A stretch of DNA of 64,000 nt from Humisphaera borealis (GTDB lineage Bacteria > Planctomycetota > Phycisphaerae > Tepidisphaerales > Tepidisphaeraceae): contig NZ_CP063458.1 in the NCBI RefSeq assembly GCF_015169395.1, forward strand, positions 6,837,954 to 6,901,953, read 5' to 3'. Made by a program: the position numbers and the translations under genes. Under the pieces are notes generated by a model, which did not search any database, was not told the DNA's origin, and saw only the letters and a list, made by a program, of their open reading frames with translations. Shown here piece by piece: positions 48,605 through 56,424 of the stretch. Each line of letters begins with the position of its first letter. Within the stretch, counting starts at the first letter, position 1.

Positions 48605-48742
48605 TGTCATTCTGAGAGGCGAAGTGACGAAGAATCTGGCCTCGAATGATGATTGCCCAAGGGCTACCTCCCTCTCCCATGAGTATATGGGAGAGGGACC
48701 AGATGCAGCGTCTCTCATCTGTCGTAGGTCTAGGGAATGACA
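48605..48742. repeat. 138-bp palindromic intergenic element
   Basis: Terminal 8-bp inverted repeats TGTCATTC (48605) and GAATGACA (ending 48742) enclose a central perfect hairpin, CCCTCTCCCAT (48670-48680), 6-base loop, ATGGGAGAGGG (48687-48697). The start TGTCATTCTGAG resembles a widespread small interspersed repeat of several bacterial phyla. Non-coding; may fold in RNA between the SGNH and NodB genes. No second copy in the window. Confidence 0.55.
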
Positions 48743-48825
48743 CAGTATGACAGCAGTGTGCAAAGTGCTCTACTCGCGCACACTGGTTCGCCTTGTAACC
48801 ATAACGTCAAAAAGCAATACCAACC

Positions 48826-51825
48826 ATGAAGCTATCTGACATCGGAATGATGTGTACCCTGCTGCTTGCGGCGACCGCTATAGCGCGGGCAGAGCCGGTA
48901 AGTGTTGTTGATCCAACCGGCATTATCAAGAAGCCGATCCCGGACAAGCTTGTCGTGTTCACATTCGACGATGGGTGTGCCAGCGGTGCGACCGTCGCAG
49001 CGCCAATCCTCAAAAAGAATGGCTTCGGCGGCACGTTCTACGTGTCTGACGCTTATCTGTTCCGGGAGCGCAAAGATTGGTACATGACCTGGCGGCAGAT
49101 CAAGGGCTTGGCCGATGATGGTTTTGAGGTTGGTAACCACACTCGCGGCCATGGAATGCTATCTCACACCGATATCGGTGGTTGCCAGGCTTATGTTTGG
49201 ACGCTCGAAGATGCAATGATCGCGAACCGGATTCCCAAACCAACCACGCTGGCTTGGCCATTCTACATCACCAATCCGAAGTTCTACTCTCTTCTGAAGG
49301 AATGGGGCTACACGTTCGCCAGAGGTGGTCACGGTCGCGTCTACCGGCCCGCCGTAGATAACCCGTACGATGTCCCTTCGTTTGCCGTTGGTGGTATTGG
49401 GATGACCATGGAGGGGTTCATCAGCGCTGTGCGCCAGGCCACCGGTGGCAGGGTGGTTGTACTCACATTTCACGGTGTTCCGGATATGGAACACCCACCG
49501 GTTGGCACCGATCCCGATCTGTTCGAGGAGATGGTGCAATACATGAAGGACAACAACTACAGAGTCATCGCGATGCGTGATCTGGCTGAATATGTGGACC
49601 TTGAAAAAGCGGCGAAGCTGCCACCAACCCAGAAGAAGCTTGTGAATCCCGGGCCGGTGCTTTTGATCCAGGGCGACAAGCCCTACGTTCCCAAGAAGCG
49701 GGAACACAAGACCTATGAATTTCCAAAAGAGTTGACTGCGAAGTGGACGGTGAAGGAGATTTATCGTTTGGGCCTGCCGAATTCTGTCTACGGCGCGATC
49801 AATGGCTCCAATATCACTCTCTACGTTCCTGTATCCACAAATGTTAAAGCGGTTGCCCCGACTTTTGATCTCGCACGTTTTGCGACGGCAGCTCCGGCCT
49901 CTGGTACGGTAAGAGACTTTAGCACCCCTCAGACCTATACGATCACGGCCCAGGATGGCTCGACCAGACAGTACCGCGTACAGGTTGTGCCCACCGCGGA
50001 AGCGATGCACTTTACGTGGGCGTCGAAAGAGGCGGGTGATTTTGATGACGTCGCGCAGTGGAAGACCAATCTGGGCACGGCCTCGGCCCCGGTCACCGGA
50101 GGAAGCTCCGACACCATCCTCAACTTTTATCTACCGGCCAAGTATGAGGTGACCCGGGCCGGCACTGGCGATTTCGTGCTGAACCAGCTCAATTTCGGCA
50201 GTTCTACCCTGACGCTGGATTCGAAGGGGACGTTGGTCTTCACCAAGAGCAAATCCTATGGCTCCCTGCCATACATCAACAGTCAGAATCGTGCCAACGT
50301 GACTGTCAAGGCGGCGATCCGGCTGGATGCGGATCTCACAATCGACGGGCTGGAGCTCGACGACACGCGGGTGTTCCTGCCGGGGGTGATTTCTGGCACC
50401 GGCGCCTTGATCAAGAACGGCCCCCATTCGCTCTACGTGACCAACGCGACCAATACCTACAGCGGCGGAACGATCGTCAATGACGGCTCTGTTTCCTTCT
50501 CCAGCCAGGGGCTGGGGACGGGGCCGGTCGCGGTCAATCATGATGGCGCGGTCGGAATCGGCGGCGTGCCTGTGATGAATGCACTCACCGCCAACGGCGG
50601 GCGTATCTCTTCCGGCGGCACCGGCCGCTGGAGTGGACCGGTGACACTGACGGGAACCACCATGGTCAGTGCTTACGAATCCCTCGAGTTCGATAACAAG
50701 GAAGGCGGGATCAGCGGGCCCGGCGGCCTTACACAGACAGGTCATCGCGTCGACCATGGGACCAGAAGCGGGACGATCAAGCTCTTCGGTCGCAATTCCT
50801 ACATGGGAGTTACCAGGGTGGAAATGGGCCTCCTGGAAGTCATGGGTTCGCTCTACAACAACGAACCAGCGCGCTGGACCCCGGCAAATATTACCGTGAA
50901 TGGGGCCGCGGGTGAGCTACGGCTGCATGTCGGCGGCCCAGGCGCGTTCACCGCCGAACAGGCCGGGACCATGCTCAGGAACCTAACCACCAGCGTTAAT
51001 CAGAACGGTCTGCTTGCCGGCGCCACTTTCGGCGTGCATACCACTGGAGCTTCGAATGCCCAGGAACTGTCAGTCAATATTGAGGATTCCAAGGGTCCCG
51101 GGGGCGGAAGTATTCACCTGAAGAAGTGCGGTGCGGGGACTCTCAAACTCTCCGGCACAAATACCTACAGTGGGCAGACGATTCTGACCGGCGGAACGCT
51201 GAGCGTGGAGTCGCTGAACAGTGTGACCAAAGGCATGGCTAGCAGCAGCCTCGGCGCGCCCAAGACCCCCAGCGATGGGGAAATTATGATGAGCGGCGGC
51301 TGCACCCTGGCTTATACAGGGAAAGGCGAGACCACCGACCGAACCCTGAACTTTCCGGGCGAGCGGGATACCATCACGCTGGACCAATCGGGCACGGGTC
51401 TGTGGAAACTGACCAGCCCGTTTGTGATTTCCGGCTACGCTCACAGCAAGACCGTCGTTCTTACCGGATCCAGCTCCGGCAGCGGCGAACTCGCGGGCAA
51501 TTTGGACAATCCATATGACCGCAAAGGGAAGGCCACCACCGCTGTCACCAAATCCGGCACGGGCACCTGGACGCTCTCCGGCAACAACACCTTCACCGGC
51601 CTAACCACGGTGGAGAAAGGCACGCTGTGTCTTACGAATGTGCATAGCCTTGGCGAGGGTACGGAGGTCTCGGTTTCGGAAGGTGGAATGCTGGACCTGA
51701 AATTCGAAGGCCAGATGCGCATTGGCAAACTTTCGGTCAATGGCAAGCTGCAACCTCCTGGAACTTACGATGCAGAGAACTTACCCAAGTTCATCCGGGG
51801 TTCGGGGATTTTGAAGAGTCAATAA
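48826..51825 (+). CDS. NodB polysaccharide deacetylase with autotransporter-type beta-strand repeats, paralog
   Basis: A 999-residue exported protein (signal IGMMCTLLLAATAIARA). It has the same architecture as the protein at 41005-44229: NodB (VVFTFDDGCASGATV, EVGNHTRGHGM, LTFHGVPDMEHPP), one cadherin-like domain instead of two (RDFSTPQTYTITAQDGSTRQ), then beta-strand repeats (NTYSGGTIVNDGSVSF, NTYSGQTILTGGTLSV, NTFTGLTTVEKGTLCL) and the same terminal motif (PGTYDAENLPKFIRGSG). By eye roughly half the residues agree, so duplication is old. One His of the usual pair is replaced by Arg (HTRGHG against HTHGHG), but the HxxxH-type spacing remains. Confidence 0.87.
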   Translation: MKLSDIGMMCTLLLAATAIARAEPVSVVDPTGIIKKPIPDKLVVFTFDDGCASGATVAAPILKKNGFGGTFYVSDAYLFRERKDWYMTWRQIKGLADDGFEVGNHTRGHGMLSHTDIGGCQAYVWTLEDAMIANRIPKPTTLAWPFYITNPKFYSLLKEWGYTFARGGHGRVYRPAVDNPYDVPSFAVGGIGMTMEGFISAVRQATGGRVVVLTFHGVPDMEHPPVGTDPDLFEEMVQYMKDNNYRVIAMRDLAEYVDLEKAAKLPPTQKKLVNPGPVLLIQGDKPYVPKKREHKTYEFPKELTAKWTVKEIYRLGLPNSVYGAINGSNITLYVPVSTNVKAVAPTFDLARFATAAPASGTVRDFSTPQTYTITAQDGSTRQYRVQVVPTAEAMHFTWASKEAGDFDDVAQWKTNLGTASAPVTGGSSDTILNFYLPAKYEVTRAGTGDFVLNQLNFGSSTLTLDSKGTLVFTKSKSYGSLPYINSQNRANVTVKAAIRLDADLTIDGLELDDTRVFLPGVISGTGALIKNGPHSLYVTNATNTYSGGTIVNDGSVSFSSQGLGTGPVAVNHDGAVGIGGVPVMNALTANGGRISSGGTGRWSGPVTLTGTTMVSAYESLEFDNKEGGISGPGGLTQTGHRVDHGTRSGTIKLFGRNSYMGVTRVEMGLLEVMGSLYNNEPARWTPANITVNGAAGELRLHVGGPGAFTAEQAGTMLRNLTTSVNQNGLLAGATFGVHTTGASNAQELSVNIEDSKGPGGGSIHLKKCGAGTLKLSGTNTYSGQTILTGGTLSVESLNSVTKGMASSSLGAPKTPSDGEIMMSGGCTLAYTGKGETTDRTLNFPGERDTITLDQSGTGLWKLTSPFVISGYAHSKTVVLTGSSSGSGELAGNLDNPYDRKGKATTAVTKSGTGTWTLSGNNTFTGLTTVEKGTLCLTNVHSLGEGTEVSVSEGGMLDLKFEGQMRIGKLSVNGKLQPPGTYDAENLPKFIRGSGILKSQ

Positions 51826-51836
51826 GGACGCAATCA

Positions 51837-52442
51837 GTGACTTTTCTCCGCTGCCTGCTCACTACGCTTGTCTTTCTTTGCCCGCTGCTGCGCGCTGACG
51901 AACCGCCGCTGCGGATCGCGGTGACGCCGGATTCGCTGCGCTTTGCGTGGCCGCCCAGCGCGGGAAAGACGGAGATTCGCGAGTTACCGCTGCATACCTC
52001 GGCGGCGGGAGAAGGCCACGTTTTGTGGAGTGGTGAAGGCCCGGGTGCGACGGTGCCTCGCTTCGATGGCAAACGCGACCGGCTGTTCGCGAAGTTTGAA
52101 CGTCGCTTGGGTGGGAAGGCGCTTGGTCCGCCGCAGCATGTCACGGATTTCTCCGCGCTCCCGCAGCGGACGAACTCCCTCGGCTCGCTCGCGAACAAGA
52201 AAGGGATAGCCTGCCTGCTCGACGTGGAGGATGGCAAGGCGCTCGGCTTCGGGCAGTCGAACCAGAACATCGACATCGGCCGGCGGATCGATTGGCAGAG
52301 CGTGGAACCAAAGCTCAGCTTCGAGTTTGAGGGGAGAAAGATCGGGCTTGGCCCGAGCCCACTCGACACCACAAGACGGCGCGCCAGAGAATCCAGAACA
52401 ACGCAACACACCCGCCGTTTTTGGCGTAGTATCGCATATTGA
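51837..52442 (+). pseudogene. DUF5722-type protein truncated at the island end
   Basis: A 201-codon frame from GTG 51837 with signal peptide (LRCLLTTLVFLCPLLRADEP). Residues up to about 172 (TNSLGSLANKKGIACLLDVE, LGFGQSNQNIDIGRRIDWQ, LSFEFEGRKIGL) match the start of DUF5722/glycosidase-like secreted proteins, which normally exceed 400 residues. The last 30 codons are Arg/Thr-rich and unlike the family, and the frame stops 85 bases before the right attachment site. The gene probably lost its 3' part when the island's right end formed. Confidence 0.6.
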
Positions 52443-52527
52443 CGCGTAAGCAGATTTCGCCCGCAAAGTGCGTCCAGACGCTTGAAAACAATCCTTTTCG
52501 TGTCGAATTGAGTTGTAACGGGAAGTC

Positions 52528-52574
52528 GCTTCCCAAGCTGGACGTCGAGGGTTCGAATCCCTTCGCCCGCTCTT
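52528..52574 (+). other. attR: 47-bp copy of the tRNA-Gly 3' half
   Basis: Identical in all 47 bases to 24733-24779, but the preceding bases (GAAGTC) do not complete an anticodon or acceptor stem, so this is not a tRNA gene. It marks the right end of the island. Sequence to its right would have followed the tRNA before integration. Confidence 0.88.
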
Positions 52575-52717
52575 TCTCCAGCGACTTCCCCTTCCTGTGT
52601 GCCTCGGCCGATCGGCCGCTATCTTTCGGCTTTTGCCTGCCTTCCCGAACTGTAACGGCGTCCCCGCTGGGCCGGTTCCACTGTCCCGATACCGGCGTTG
52701 GCGGTACAGTCCCCTTC

Positions 52718-53182
52718 ATGAGCGGATTCGGATTCACGCCTCTCTTGGCCACCTGCTGTCTGATCTTTGCCGGATGCGGCGCGACCCGAACCGATTCGTT
52801 CGACATCGACCTCCGCAACGCGACCGGGCAGCCTCTGACGCTGAGCCTGGCCAAGGACGGACCGCCTTACGAACCGTCTTGGGCGACGCCTCAGGATCTG
52901 GCGATCGAGTCGCCCAAGCGCCGCGAGCAGTGGTCGGGTGGTCCCTCGGGGATGGCGGCGCTGCCGCCGGGGAAAACGGCTTCGGTGAAGGGGCTTCGCG
53001 GGCAATTCAACCCTGGTGTGAATGGCTACCTTCGGGTCTACGCCGGCGACCTGACCATCTCCGAGATGCTGTCCCGGGAGAAGGGCAGCCCCAGTCGCGT
53101 GGACCTGATGCTGAAGCCCGGCGCCAACAAGTTCGTCATCGCGGAAAAGGCCGGTAGCTTGGTCGCCGAGCCCGAGAAATGA
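52718..53182 (+). CDS. hypothetical lipoprotein
   Basis: A 154-residue protein from ATG 52718 (MSGFGFTPLLATCCLIFAGC), with lipobox FAGC. The open frame extends left to 52439, but that extension crosses the attachment site and is not protein-like. The mature part is beta-rich (FDIDLRNATGQPLTLSLAKD, NPGVNGYLRVYAGDLTISEM). No family recognised. It is the first chromosomal gene right of the island. Confidence 0.72.
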   Translation: MSGFGFTPLLATCCLIFAGCGATRTDSFDIDLRNATGQPLTLSLAKDGPPYEPSWATPQDLAIESPKRREQWSGGPSGMAALPPGKTASVKGLRGQFNPGVNGYLRVYAGDLTISEMLSREKGSPSRVDLMLKPGANKFVIAEKAGSLVAEPEK

Positions 53183-53228
53183 CTTCCCGCCCGGGAACAG
53201 GGTCACGCCTGCATAGTCTTGATTCATC

Positions 53229-53735
53229 ATGTCCTACCAACAGCACCAGGCTCAGGCCGCCGTCATTGTGGCTGGCATTGCGATCGTGACACTGAGCGAC
53301 ACGCGCACCGAGGCCGACGACACCAGTGGCCAGTCGATTCGCAAGTCGGTGGAGCACGCGGGGCACATCGTGGCCCGTTATCAGCTGATCAGGGATGAGC
53401 CGGCCGAGCTGCGGGTCGTCCTGGAGGCGCTCCTTGCCGACGCGTCGGTGGATGTGATTCTCACGAACGGCGGGACCGGCATCAGCCGGCGCGATCAGAC
53501 GATCGACGTCATCGAACGCGTCATCGACAAGCCCTTGCCCGGCTATGGGGAGCTGTTTCGGATGCTGTCATGGGAGCAGATCGGCAGCGGGGCGATGCTG
53601 AGCCGCGCCTGCGGCGGGGTGGCCAGGGGGAAGTTGCTTTTCGCGATGCCCGGCTCCACCAAGGCCGTTGAACTGGCGATGAGCCGGCTGATTCTGCCGG
53701 AACTGAAGCATTTGCTGAAAGAGTTGCGCAAGTGA
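53229..53735 (+). CDS. moaB: molybdenum cofactor biosynthesis protein MoaB/MogA family
   Basis: A 168-residue cytoplasmic protein of the molybdopterin-binding family that adenylates molybdopterin or is its close relative. Visible blocks: IAIVTLSDTRTEADDTSGQS, VDVILTNGGTGISRRDQT (the GGTG loop with the conserved Asp after it), FRMLSWEQIGSGAMLSRACG and LFAMPGSTKAVELAM. Length is normal for MoaB. The molybdopterin nitrate reductase at 4.9-7.0 kb is a likely client, although the genes are 46 kb apart with the island between them. Confidence 0.9.
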   Translation: MSYQQHQAQAAVIVAGIAIVTLSDTRTEADDTSGQSIRKSVEHAGHIVARYQLIRDEPAELRVVLEALLADASVDVILTNGGTGISRRDQTIDVIERVIDKPLPGYGELFRMLSWEQIGSGAMLSRACGGVARGKLLFAMPGSTKAVELAMSRLILPELKHLLKELRK

Positions 53736-53902
53736 CATCCGTCGGCGCGTTTTGCCCTGGGGCGTGACGGGGATGTTGAGGCATATTGGGGATGTTGGGG
53801 CGTGCCAACTTTCTGCTTGCATCTTTGCGGCCTTAACTTAACATACACCGAACTATTTTTCGGGCTGGCAACCTTGGTGTCGTCGCCTTACTGGCGATCG
53901 AT

Positions 53903-53927
53903 CGCCGACGGGTGTGATCCGTCGGCG
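53903..53927. repeat. short hairpin with 9-bp stem
   Basis: CGCCGACGG and CCGTCGGCG pair perfectly around a 7-base loop (GTGTGAT). It is 168 bases after moaB and has no following T-run, so it is not a typical intrinsic terminator. It resembles small palindromic repeats common between genes in this lineage. Confidence 0.5.
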
Positions 53928-54190
53928 TTCGATGTGTCGCGCCAGGAAGAAAGACGCCAAGAGAAGTCCACTCGTGCGGTCGCTTGCGATCGACTCGAGG
54001 TATCGTGCGTTGCGCTTCGGCAGATTTCGCAGCGGACGTTGACGGCTGCGGCCAAGCGGCGTCGGGTTCGTTCGGCGAAGTTGCGCTGGGTTCGTTCGGC
54101 AACGCGGTGTTGGGTTCGTTCGGCGAGGTCGCGCTGGGTTCGTTCGGCAGAACGGATGTAACTCGAGACCTCGGCGGCGGACTGACTTTG

Positions 54191-54278
54191 GGTGGCATGG
54201 GCAACGGTAACCCGTTGCCCGTGGCGAACGTCGGACGGCGATCGCCACGGGCAAGCGAGTACGCTTGCCCATGCCACC
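54191..54278. repeat. 88-bp bipartite palindromic element, copy 2
   Basis: Ends GGTGGCATGGGCAA and TTGCCCATGCCACC are perfect inverted repeats. Internal hairpins are GGGCAACGG/CCGTTGCCC-type on the left and GGGCAAGCG/CGCTTGCCC on the right, the reverse order of copy 1 at 3047-3134, so the copies are in opposite orientation. It lies between two blocks of the 24-bp repeat. Confidence 0.8.
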
Positions 54279-54422
54279 CGGAATGCACTTGGATTGAGCG
54301 TCATTCCCAAGACGCGTCGGGTTCGTTCGGCCGGGTAGCCTTGGGTTCGTTCGGCGGAGTGGTACCGGGTTCGTTCGGCAAACAGACGTCGCGGCGACAC
54401 AGAGGTGGCATGAGAGACCGTT

Positions 54423-54618
54423 CTGTCAGTGACACGGGCTTCCAGCCCGTGCGGGCGACGTCGTGGTCGATCGGTGTTCCGAACGACCAACGATCCGTCT
54501 TTAAACATGGAGACTACATCCCGGCCATGGGTTCATTGGGAGGTTGGCGATCGCGGAATGAACGGCTGCCTGAAGCATCATGCACCTTGCACGGGCTGGA
54601 AGCCCGTGTCACTGACAG
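54423..54618. repeat. 196-bp element with perfect 30-bp terminal inverted repeats
   Basis: The left end, 54423-54452, starts CTGTCAGTGACACGGGCTTC; the right end, 54589-54618, is its exact 30-base complement. Each arm also contains its own imperfect palindrome around CACGGGCT/AGCCCGTG. The 136-base interior has no gene. Size and ends fit a MITE-like element. No second copy in the window. Confidence 0.75.
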
Positions 54619-54747
54619 GGTCGTTCCAAAGCGAGTTCCCGGGTTCGTTCGGCGCAGCCGAGTTGGGTTCGTTCGGCGAAGCCGCCTCGGGTTCGTTTGG
54701 CAGAATCACGCCGACGGGCCGTCGGGTGTAGAATGAGGGCAACCACC

Positions 54748-55479
54748 ATGCTCAAGCTCAGCGTCAACGTCAATAAGATTGCCACCCTTCGAAACACCCG
54801 GACCCTGGGAATCCCCAGCATCCTCCACCTGTCGCGCATCGCGCTGCGGGCGGGGGCCGAGGGGATTACCGTTCATCCGCGGCCCGACCAACGGCACATC
54901 CGGGCGTCCGACGTCGGCGAAATCGCGGCGATGCTTCGGGAGGAGTTCCCGACGGCCGAGTACAACATCGAAGGCAACCCCTTCATAGAGTACGTCCACT
55001 TTGCCCAGGACTACCGGCCGACGCAGTGTACCCTCGTCCCCGACTCGCCCGAGGCGTTTACCAGCAATCGCGGGTGGGATCTGGCCGCCAATCGCGCCCG
55101 GCTGGGGCCGATGATCGAAAAGCTCAAATCCTTCGGCTGCCGGGTCAGCCTGTTCATGAACCCCGAGCCCCAGCAGATGAAACTGGCGGCGGAACTGGGC
55201 GCGGACCGGATCGAGTTTTACACCGAACCCTATGCGGCGGCGTTCGCCGCGGGTGATCCCAAGGCCGCCGATGACTATGTCGCGGCGTCGCATGCGGCTC
55301 TGGAAGCCGGCCTGGGCCTGAACGCCGGCCACGACCTGAATCTGCATAACCTGCCGCCATTGGTGAAGGCGATCCCGCAACTGCTGGAGGTGTCGATCGG
55401 GCACGCGCTGATCGCCGACGCGCTGGAGCTGGGCATGGCCGAGACGGTCAGGCGATATGTGTCGGCGTGCAGGAGTTAA
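54748..55479 (+). CDS. pdxJ: pyridoxine 5'-phosphate synthase
   Basis: A 243-residue TIM-barrel enzyme that condenses 1-deoxy-xylulose-5-phosphate with 3-amino-2-oxopropyl phosphate to form pyridoxine 5'-phosphate, the last ring-closing step of the DXP-dependent vitamin B6 route. ATG 54748 (MLKLSVNVNKIATLRNTR) follows GAGGGC by about nine bases; a frame extension to 54697 reads repeat sequence. Family blocks: GAEGITVHPRPDQRHI, EYNIEGNPF, CTLVPDSPEAFTSNRGWD, VSLFMNPEPQQM, RIEFYTEPYA, GLNAGHDLNLHNL and EVSIGHALIADAL. All look intact. Confidence 0.95.
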   Translation: MLKLSVNVNKIATLRNTRTLGIPSILHLSRIALRAGAEGITVHPRPDQRHIRASDVGEIAAMLREEFPTAEYNIEGNPFIEYVHFAQDYRPTQCTLVPDSPEAFTSNRGWDLAANRARLGPMIEKLKSFGCRVSLFMNPEPQQMKLAAELGADRIEFYTEPYAAAFAAGDPKAADDYVAASHAALEAGLGLNAGHDLNLHNLPPLVKAIPQLLEVSIGHALIADALELGMAETVRRYVSACRS

Positions 55480-55517
55480 CCGCGCGGAAGAAAACCAAAC
55501 CCGGCCGCATCTACCTT

Positions 55518-55643
55518 GTAGGGTCCGCCTTGGCGGACGCGTGGGACGACAATGTTGCCGATCCGCGTCCGCCAGAGCGCGACCCTGCGAACTCACGTAA
55601 AACGACGCAGTGCCCGGTCCGCGTCCGCCAAGGCGGACCCTAC
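55518..55643. repeat. 126-bp element with perfect 24-bp terminal inverted repeats
   Basis: GTAGGGTCCGCCTTGGCGGA and four more bases (55518-55541) are exactly complementary to 55620-55643. Each arm contains the inner palindrome GTCCGCCTTGGCGGAC. A degenerate third arm lies in between (about 55563-55588). It sits between pdxJ and the dioxygenase gene and could act as an RNA hairpin. Confidence 0.7.
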
Positions 55644-55670
55644 GAATAGAATCTCACTTCGGAGCTTCCT

Positions 55671-56339
55671 ATGGATATCGTTTCTCAGATGTTGTCCCGC
55701 CGCCGGATGCTGAGCCGCTTTGCCGCCGGTGCCGCGTTCTTTACGACGGCCGGCGCGTTTGCCGAAGAGCTGACCCGTACCCCGAAGCAGACCGAGGGGC
55801 CTTTCTATCCCGACAAGCTGCCGCTCGATACCGACAACGACCTGCTGATCATCAACGACACGATCACGCCGAGCGTCGGCGAAGTGACGCACCTGACCGG
55901 GCGCGTGCTGGACGCCAAGGGCGATCCGATCCGCAATGCACTCGTCGAGATTTGGCAGTGCGACGCCAACGGCGTTTACCTGCACACGCGTGACTCGACG
56001 CCCAAGAAGGAGAAGCAGGACAAGCACTTCCAGGGTTTCGGCAGGTTCATGACCGGTTCGACCGGCGATTACTACTTCCGCACGATCAAACCCGTGCCGT
56101 ATCCTGGCCGCACACCGCACATTCATGTGAAGGTGAAGGTCAAAGGGAAGGAAGTGCTGACGACCCAGTGCTACATCAAGGGACATCCGGGCAACGAGCG
56201 CGACGGCATCTGGAAGAGCGTTCGCGACAAGAAGGCGCAGGATTCGATCACGATCGATTTCGCGCCGATAAAGGACAGCAAGGCCGGCGAACTGGCGGCG
56301 AAGTTCGACATGGTACTGGGATTCACCCCCGAGGCGTAA
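55671..56339 (+). CDS. secreted intradiol ring-cleavage dioxygenase family protein
   Basis: A 222-residue protein with a twin-arginine-like signal (RRRMLSRFAAGAAFFTTAGAF). The intradiol dioxygenase sandwich is visible: TEGPFYPDKLPLDTDND, HLTGRVLDAKGDPIRNALVE, IWQCDANGVYLHTRD with the first ligand Tyr, and YPGRTPHIHVKVKVKGK with Tyr and the two His ligands to Fe(III). The family opens catechol-type rings between the hydroxyls. An exported form is common in planctomycetes and may act on lignin- or humus-derived phenols, which is inference. Length is typical of the single-domain secreted group. Confidence 0.87.
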   Translation: MDIVSQMLSRRRMLSRFAAGAAFFTTAGAFAEELTRTPKQTEGPFYPDKLPLDTDNDLLIINDTITPSVGEVTHLTGRVLDAKGDPIRNALVEIWQCDANGVYLHTRDSTPKKEKQDKHFQGFGRFMTGSTGDYYFRTIKPVPYPGRTPHIHVKVKVKGKEVLTTQCYIKGHPGNERDGIWKSVRDKKAQDSITIDFAPIKDSKAGELAAKFDMVLGFTPEA

Positions 56340-56424
56340 GTTAAACGGTTAGCCGCGACGCGAAGCGGAGCGCTCGGTCCCGCGGCGCAAAGCCCGTTCT
56401 GCGTTACGCGACGGAACATTCGAA

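Larger units (their letters stand above)
54064..54712. repeat. 24-bp tandem repeat (core GGGTTCGTTCGGC), ten units in three blocks
   Basis: The 13-base core begins at 54064, 54088, 54112 and 54136 (block 1), 54319, 54343 and 54367 (block 2), and 54641, 54665 and 54689 (block 3, last unit with one mismatch). Within each block the period is exactly 24. The 11 bases between cores vary. Blocks are separated by the 88-bp element and by the 196-bp element. Translated, a unit gives GSFGEVAL on the plus strand or an AERTQRNF-type octapeptide on the minus strand. Confidence 0.85.
53736..54747. other. 1-kb gene-free region made of repeat families
   Basis: No convincing gene in 1012 bases. It contains a hairpin (53903-53927), three blocks of a 24-bp tandem repeat, one 88-bp palindromic element and a 196-bp element with 30-bp inverted ends, each listed separately. 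Long frames on both strands here (for example 53984-54736) are translations of the repeats. pdxJ starts directly after the third block. Confidence 0.75.

Noticed and set aside
52528..52574. second tRNA-Gly gene
   Set aside because: Only the 3' half is present; no acceptor 5' strand or D arm upstream. It is the attachment repeat.
52439..52717. N-terminal extension of the lipoprotein frame
   Set aside because: Crosses the attachment site and reads tRNA-derived sequence; the lipoprotein signal begins at 52718.
54064..54712. CRISPR array
   Set aside because: Repeat core is 13 bases with 11-base variable gaps, far too short for spacers, and no cas genes are near.
53984..54736. 250-codon frame with GSFGEVAL repeats, possible repeat protein
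   Set aside because: It is a translation of non-coding 24-bp repeats and palindromic elements; block 3 is out of frame with blocks 1 and 2 and there is no plausible start region.
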